From positions 1 to 7,594 of the forward strand of contig BQJV01000142.1 of the NCBI GenBank assembly GCA_021604885.1: a stretch of DNA of 7,594 bases, written 5' to 3'. The position numbers and the translations under genes were made by a program. This document shows, one piece after another, positions 6,417-7,594 of this stretch (its first letter is position 1; each line of letters begins with the position of its first letter). The stretch is from Acidimicrobiales bacterium. GTDB taxonomy: Bacteria; Actinomycetota; Acidimicrobiia; Acidimicrobiales; Aldehydirespiratoraceae. The notes under the pieces were generated by a model, which did no database searches, was not told where the DNA came from, and saw only the letters and a program-made list of their open reading frames with translations.

Positions 6417-7274
6417 GTGAGTGAACTGGTGGTGATCGCAGGGATGTCGGGCGCCGGCCGAACGGTCGCGGCCGACAATCTCGAGGACCTCGGCTGGTTC
6501 GTCATGGACAACCTTCCGCCCGCGCTCATTCCCAAGGTCGCGGAGCTCGCCGACGGCTCGTCCAGCGCCGGCGATCGGATGGCGCTCGTCGTCGGCTCCG
6601 GGCGCTATCACGAGGAGATGGCCCCGCTGGTGGCCGTTCTGCGTTCGAAGTTCAGCCGCGTCCAGCTCGTGTTCCTCGACTGCTCTACCGAGGTGCTGGT
6701 CCGTCGCTATGAGTCGAGCCGCCGGGTGCACCCTTTCGGTGCCCACGAGAGTGGCACGCTGGTCGAGGTGATCGAGGCTGAGCGCGTCGCCCTCGAGCCG
6801 CTGCGCGCGGGGGCCGACCTCGTGCTCGACACCACGGATCTCAACGTCCACCAATTGCGTGACCGCATGGTCGACGCCTTCAGCGACGGCGGCACCGGGC
6901 ACACGATGCAGACGACGGTCACGTCGTTCGGCTACAAGCACGGCCTGCCGCTCGACGTCGACATGGTCTTCGACTGCCGCTTCCTGCCGAACCCGCACTG
7001 GGTCGACGAGCTCCGCCCGCTCACCGGCATGGACGAACCGGTGGCGGACTATGTGCTTCATCAGCCGGTCACGGGAGCGTTCCTCGCCCGGCTCGAACGC
7101 CTCCTGGCGCTCGTGATGCCGTTCTATGTGCAGGAGGGCAAGTCCTACCTCACGATCGCGTTCGGATGCACGGGTGGCCGCCATCGCTCCGTCGCGATCG
7201 CCGAGCGGATGGCGACCGTGCTCGAAGGACTCGGACACGCGCCCGCGGTCGTTCACCGGGACGTGGGCAAGTGA
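6417..7274 (+). CDS. rapZ: RapZ/YvcJ family P-loop nucleotide-binding protein
   Basis: A 285-residue protein, almost exactly the length of E. coli RapZ. The N-terminal kinase-like domain has a Walker A loop, GMSGAGRT (9-16), followed by LEDLGWFVMDNLPPALIP. A Walker B-like strand QLVFLDCSTEVLVRRYES and RRVHPF come next. The C-terminal domain is highly conserved: SFGYKHGLP from 170, VFDCRFLPNPHW, ELRPLTGMD, EGKSYLTIAFGCTGG and RHRS (up to about 258). In E. coli, RapZ guides RNase E to the GlmZ small RNA and so tunes glucosamine-6-phosphate synthesis. Actinobacteria are not known to have that RNA, so the role here is open, probably still tied to amino-sugar or wall supply. Starting at GTG 6417 gives the usual N-terminus; TTG 6390 would add nine residues. 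Arg in place of the P-loop Lys is common in actinobacterial members and not a defect. It is coupled to yvcK by a 4-nt overlap. Confidence 0.95.
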   Translation: MSELVVIAGMSGAGRTVAADNLEDLGWFVMDNLPPALIPKVAELADGSSSAGDRMALVVGSGRYHEEMAPLVAVLRSKFSRVQLVFLDCSTEVLVRRYESSRRVHPFGAHESGTLVEVIEAERVALEPLRAGADLVLDTTDLNVHQLRDRMVDAFSDGGTGHTMQTTVTSFGYKHGLPLDVDMVFDCRFLPNPHWVDELRPLTGMDEPVADYVLHQPVTGAFLARLERLLALVMPFYVQEGKSYLTIAFGCTGGRHRSVAIAERMATVLEGLGHAPAVVHRDVGK

Positions 7275-7594
7275 GTGCGCCCCGGGTCGTCGCGATCGGC
7301 GGAGGCCACGGCCTCGCCATGTCGCTCGAAGCGATGCGTGACCTCGCGGGTGAGTTGACCGCCGTCGTCTCCGTTGCCGACGACGGCGGGTCCAGCGGCC
7401 GGCTCCGTCGTGAGCTCGGCATCATGGCGCCGGGCGACATGCGTCGCTGTCTGGCTGCGCTCACGCCGCCCGGGCTCGTGCGCGACGCCCTCGATCACCG
7501 CTTCGAGGAAGGCACGCACACCGGGCACCCGGCCGGCAACCTCCTCCTCGCGGCGCTGCTGGAGAACTGTGACGACCCGGTCGTGGCGATGGAC
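7271..7594 (+). CDS. yvcK: YvcK/CuvA (gluconeogenesis factor, CofD-like fold), 5' part only
   Basis: The gene starts at GTG 7271, overlapping the rapZ TGA by 4 nt (GTGA), and stays open for 108 codons to the window edge, about a third of the usual length. The start reads MSAPRVVAIGGGHGLAMSL, the Rossmann-like nucleotide-sugar loop. It continues with VSVADDGGSSGRLRRELG (about 34-50), MAPGDMRRCLAALTP (52-66), HRFEEGTH (76-83) and GHPAGNLLLAALLEN, all signatures of the family. YvcK proteins bind UDP-sugars such as UDP-GlcNAc and are needed for growth on gluconeogenic carbon sources and for correct wall synthesis; the mycobacterial member is CuvA. His in GGGHGL, where Firmicutes have Thr, is usual for actinobacteria. 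Coupling with rapZ suggests joint control of wall precursor supply. By conserved gene order, whiA would be expected after it, outside the window. Confidence 0.95.
   Translation, partial: MSAPRVVAIGGGHGLAMSLEAMRDLAGELTAVVSVADDGGSSGRLRRELGIMAPGDMRRCLAALTPPGLVRDALDHRFEEGTHTGHPAGNLLLAALLENCDDPVVAMD

Noticed and set aside
6441..6464. Arg in place of Lys in the RapZ Walker A loop as a sign of inactivity
   Set aside because: Actinobacterial RapZ homologues commonly have GxSGAGR here, as I recall for Streptomyces and Mycobacterium members, so it is a lineage trait.
6366..7256. A 296-codon minus-strand open frame over rapZ
   Set aside because: It is a complement of rapZ, whose plus-strand product matches the family from end to end.
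1..7594. tRNA or rRNA genes, CRISPR array, insertion sequences, prophage or toxin-antitoxin genes
   Set aside because: Nothing of these kinds is visible; coding regions fill nearly the whole window and all gaps are short.

Overview
The window is high-GC bacterial chromosome with actinobacterial character. The signs are the order uvrC ... rapZ - yvcK (a conserved actinobacterial neighbourhood, usually continuing into whiA), a RapZ P-loop of the form GMSGAGRT (Arg where Lys is usual), a YvcK N-terminus with GGGHGL, strong C/G third-position bias in every real gene, and several genes that appear to have leaderless transcripts. A deep-branching class such as Acidimicrobiia is my guess; no single feature proves it.

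Layout. Positions 1-1963 (minus strand) hold a tightly packed gene set read right to left: a PAPS-type sulfotransferase, a FemAB/GNAT_6-like acyltransferase starting 3 nt after the sulfotransferase stop, and, through a GTGA overlap, the first nine codons of a gene that looks like a glycosyltransferase. Together they suggest synthesis and decoration of a surface polysaccharide or glycolipid. Divergent from this, at 2051-3967, is a complete uvrC (nucleotide excision repair endonuclease). Position 3998-5551 encodes a single-pass membrane protein with a very acidic cytoplasmic tail, a short coiled coil and an extracytoplasmic beta-propeller of about seven blades. A long, nearly perfect hairpin (5552-5605) sits directly on its stop codon. 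A class I SAM-dependent methyltransferase follows (5637-6377), then rapZ (6417-7274), which overlaps by 4 nt the start of yvcK (7271 to the right edge, incomplete).

How the parts relate. uvrC is housekeeping repair. rapZ and yvcK are translationally coupled and belong to the control of amino-sugar, peptidoglycan and central carbon metabolism. The membrane propeller protein and the methyltransferase lie between uvrC and rapZ and have no known link to either side; each has its own start signals, and the hairpin separates them. All intergenic gaps are under 100 bases. I see no RNA genes, CRISPR arrays, insertion sequences or prophage genes, and no clear new multi-gene system. The features most worth a second look are the membrane propeller protein, the palindrome behind it, and the repeated leaderless promoter layout.
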